From Phycisphaerales bacterium (GTDB lineage Bacteria > Planctomycetota > Phycisphaerae > Phycisphaerales > SM1A02), in assembly GCA_007127615.1 (NCBI GenBank), contig SKZB01000458.1:1-9164 (forward strand): 9,164 nt of DNA. Direction: 5' to 3'. Below are positions 7,621 through 9,164 of the stretch, one piece after another (position 1 is the stretch's first letter; the number at the start of each line of letters is the position of its first letter). A program made the position numbers and the translations under genes. The notes beneath the pieces were generated by a model. It made no database searches. It worked only from the letters and a program-made list of their open reading frames with translations, and was not told the DNA's origin.

Positions 7621-8232
7621 TCAGGCGCGCCGCCGCCGCGCTGCGCCGAACGCCGCCAAACCGAACATCGCCAGCGCCCCCGGCGCCGGCACCATCGCCC
7701 AGTTGCCGTAGTGCAGGTCGTCGTAAAACGAATTCGGACCGCTTGAGCCCGAGCGGTGAATCCATGCCGTGTCGAAATCGATGTCCAGCATCACGCCGGA
7801 GAAGTTGCCGATGTTGGAACCGCCGTGAATGAAGCTGGGTGACTCGTAGACCAGCGTCTCACCTAGAAAGAGTCGGTACTTGATGCTGCCCGGATGATGC
7901 GCTCCGATCCAGTTCATCGGTTCGTCAAAGTGAACCCACGATCCGCCGATCCCCCACACGCCCCAGCCGTCGTTGGGGAACTGTCCGCCCGGGCCGACGA
8001 TCTGGCTCGTCCCCGAAAAGGTCACCCCCTGATCGGCGTACTGATCGCTCAGCCACTCCGCATCGCTGAACCCGGTGAAGTCCAGTGTCTCCTGCACCGG
8101 AACCGCATCATCCCAACTCGTCTGGTCGTAGAACACCTGAGCGCTCGCGGCCATAGCGCAAGGGGGATCAGTCAGCAGACCCCCACTCATCACGACCCAT
8201 ATGACAAAACACGTTCCAAATGTTTGCTTCAT
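7621..8232 (-). CDS. Secreted protein with PEP-CTERM-like VPAPG sorting tail, copy A
   Basis: The 203-residue product has an N-terminal signal peptide (about 1-30, MKQ start, hydrophobic core, likely cleavage near AMAASA). The mature part contains ETLDFTGF, then SDQYADQGVTFSG, a layout frequent in PEP-CTERM-type proteins. A Gly/Trp-rich block (GWGVWGIGGSWVHF) and FYDDLHYGNW come before the tail. The tail (181-203) is VPAPG, a hydrophobic helix and a final RRRRA, the planctomycete variant of the PEP-CTERM signal. Such proteins are thought to be processed by an exosortase and exported to the surface or an extracellular matrix; no exosortase gene is in this window. The molecular function is unknown. 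It is the most downstream of at least three paralogues in tandem and starts 56 bases after copy B ends, so one transcript is plausible. No clear Shine-Dalgarno site is seen. Confidence 0.85.
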   Translation of the reverse strand: MKQTFGTCFVIWVVMSGGLLTDPPCAMAASAQVFYDQTSWDDAVPVQETLDFTGFSDAEWLSDQYADQGVTFSGTSQIVGPGGQFPNDGWGVWGIGGSWVHFDEPMNWIGAHHPGSIKYRLFLGETLVYESPSFIHGGSNIGNFSGVMLDIDFDTAWIHRSGSSGPNSFYDDLHYGNWAMVPAPGALAMFGLAAFGAARRRRA

Positions 8233-8240
8233 GACTCAGA

Positions 8241-8291
8241 TCCAGTTTCCAAGGACAGGGCGTTCGGGCGAATGCTCCGGCGCGCCCTTCA
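8241..8291 (-). repeat. Conserved intergenic element between copies B and A
   Basis: The segment from TCCAGTTTCCAA (8241-8252) to the stop of copy B is almost the same as 8915-8962 between copies C and B. It differs by a 3-base length change and few substitutions. This shows that the duplicated unit includes the gap between genes, not only the coding sequence. On the - strand it carries TTGGAAACTGGA 9 to 20 bases before the ATG of copy A. Confidence 0.8.
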
Positions 8292-8906
8292 CACACGCCG
8301 CCGCCGCGCTGCGCCAAGCGCCGCGAAACCGAACAGCGCCAGCGCCCCCGGCGCCGGCACCATCGCCCAGTTGCCGTAGTGCAGATCGTCGTAGAAAGAG
8401 TTCGGGCCGGCCGAGCCGGGTCGGTGAATCCAGACCGTGTCGAAGTCAAAGTCGACCATGATTCCCGAGAAGTGACCGATACTCGGCGAGATACCGCCGT
8501 AGAGAAACGTCGAGCTGACGTGGATCAACTCCTCATCAAGATAGAGGGCAAACTTCACTCGCCCCGGATGATCCACGGCAATCCAGTTCATCGGTTCGTC
8601 GAAATGAACCCACGATCCGCCGATCCCCCACACACCCCAGCCGTCGTTCAGGAACCCCGGTGTTTCAAGAATCTGGTTCGTCCCCGAAAACGTCACCCCC
8701 TGATCGGCGTACTGGTCACTCAGCCAGTCGGCATCGTTGAACCCCGTGAAATCCAGTGTCTCGTAGACCGGAACCGTGGCCTCCCATGCCGCCTTGTCGT
8801 TCCAGAACTCGGTCACGTTCACCTCATCCGCCAACGCAGGCGTCATGCCCGCGACGAAGAGAACACATGTGCTGAGAACCAATCCGATTCGTTGCTTCTG
8901 TTTCAT
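8289..8906 (-). CDS. Secreted protein with PEP-CTERM-like VPAPG sorting tail, copy B
   Basis: This 205-residue paralogue of copy A has a clear signal peptide (MKQKQRIGLVLSTCVLF, cleavage likely after ALA near residue 27). It shares ETLDFTGF, SDQYADQGVTFSG, GWGVWGIGGSWVHF and NSFYDDLHYGNW, and ends (183-205) with VPAPG, a hydrophobic stretch and RRRRV. Copies A and B are most alike in the centre and at the C-terminus. They differ in the signal peptide and around residues 75-85 and 115-145. The start is the ATG at 8906; a TTG one codon upstream is less likely. The A-to-B repeat period is 674 bases. Its function is not known; a cell-surface or matrix protein is an inference from the sorting tail. 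The stop TGA is at 8291-8289. Confidence 0.85.
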   Translation of the reverse strand: MKQKQRIGLVLSTCVLFVAGMTPALADEVNVTEFWNDKAAWEATVPVYETLDFTGFNDADWLSDQYADQGVTFSGTNQILETPGFLNDGWGVWGIGGSWVHFDEPMNWIAVDHPGRVKFALYLDEELIHVSSTFLYGGISPSIGHFSGIMVDFDFDTVWIHRPGSAGPNSFYDDLHYGNWAMVPAPGALALFGFAALGAARRRRV

Positions 8907-8914
8907 CAATCAAT

Positions 8915-8962
8915 TCCAGTTTCCAATCGGGCGTTCGGGCCAATGCTCCGGCGCGCCCTTCA
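8915..8962 (-). repeat. Conserved intergenic element between copies C and B
   Basis: This is the second copy of the element at 8241-8291, beginning with TCCAGTTTCCAA at 8915-8926 and reaching the stop of copy C. The conserved run includes GGGCGTTCGGGC and ATGCTCCGGCGCGCCCTTCA. It lies directly upstream of copy B, so it may carry a shared control signal or simply reflect recent duplication. Confidence 0.8.
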
Positions 8963-9164
8963 CACACGCCGCCGCCGCGCTGCGCCGAACGACGCGAAAC
9001 CGAACAGTATGGCCGCCCCCGGCGCCGGCACCATCGCCCAGTTGCCGTAGTGCAGGTCGTCGTAGAAAGAGTTCGGGCCGCTGGAGCCCGAGCGGTGAAT
9101 CCACGCCGTGTCAAAATCGATATCAACCATCACGCCGGAGAAGTGACCGATACTCGGCGAGATA
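8960..9164 (-). CDS. Secreted protein with PEP-CTERM-like VPAPG sorting tail, copy C (partial)
   Basis: Only the last 67 residues are in the window; the gene runs off the right edge, and its TGA stop is at 8962-8960. The visible part reads ISPSIGHFSG, then DIDFDTAWIHRSGSSGPNS, FYDDLHYGNW and a VPAPG tail ending RRRRV. It is collinear with copies A and B and 53 bases upstream of copy B. Its proximal segment is like copy B (identical ISPSIGHFSG), the next segment is like copy A (TAWIHRSGSSG), and the very end is like B again. The start, signal peptide and number of further copies cannot be seen. Confidence 0.85.
   Translation of the reverse strand, partial: ISPSIGHFSGVMVDIDFDTAWIHRSGSSGPNSFYDDLHYGNWAMVPAPGAAILFGFASFGAARRRRV

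Overview
The window looks like chromosomal DNA from a planctomycete, most likely of the Phycisphaerae type. The reasons are the high GC content, the rseP, tig and clpX housekeeping genes with planctomycete-style low-complexity extensions, the near absence of Shine-Dalgarno sites, and secreted proteins ending in a VPAPG / hydrophobic / RRRR sorting tail (the planctomycete variant of PEP-CTERM). The lineage is an inference from these features, not from a search.

Left part (1-6281, all + strand) is a conserved protein-quality-control block. It starts with the C-terminal tail of a probable dxr (isoprenoid synthesis). Next is an oversized site-2 protease of the RseP family with four PDZ-like units instead of the usual two. 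Then come trigger factor (tig) with a lysine-rich tail, a small one-pass membrane protein with a SHOCT-like segment, and clpX with a long glycine-rich N-terminus. In many bacteria clpP lies between tig and clpX; here the membrane/SHOCT gene takes that place. In the model pathway RseP cleaves membrane-bound anti-sigma factors and ClpXP degrades the released fragment, so the grouping makes functional sense. Candidate promoters and GC-rich hairpins precede tig and clpX.

Middle part (6274-7583) is accessory. An 8-bp degenerate tandem repeat begins exactly on the stop codon of clpX. It is followed by a convergent (- strand) gene for a fused nucleotidyltransferase-HEPN protein. A second array of the same repeat type, in inverted orientation, lies upstream of that gene. 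Each array sits just 3' of a gene (clpX; the secreted-protein cluster) and in sense with it.

Right part (7597-9164, - strand) holds at least three tandem copies of one secreted protein gene (two complete, one cut by the window edge). Their intergenic DNA is also conserved, and the sequences look mosaic, as expected after tandem duplication with gene conversion. A weak terminator-like hairpin lies after the last copy.

No complete new system is proven here. The most unusual items are the four-PDZ RseP, the glycine-rich ClpX, the lysine-tailed trigger factor, the SHOCT membrane protein in the clpP position, the 3'-associated 8-bp repeat arrays, and the tandem PEP-CTERM-like family. No gene-free stretch exceeds 300 bases; the largest (7371-7620) holds a possible promoter, the second repeat array and a hairpin.
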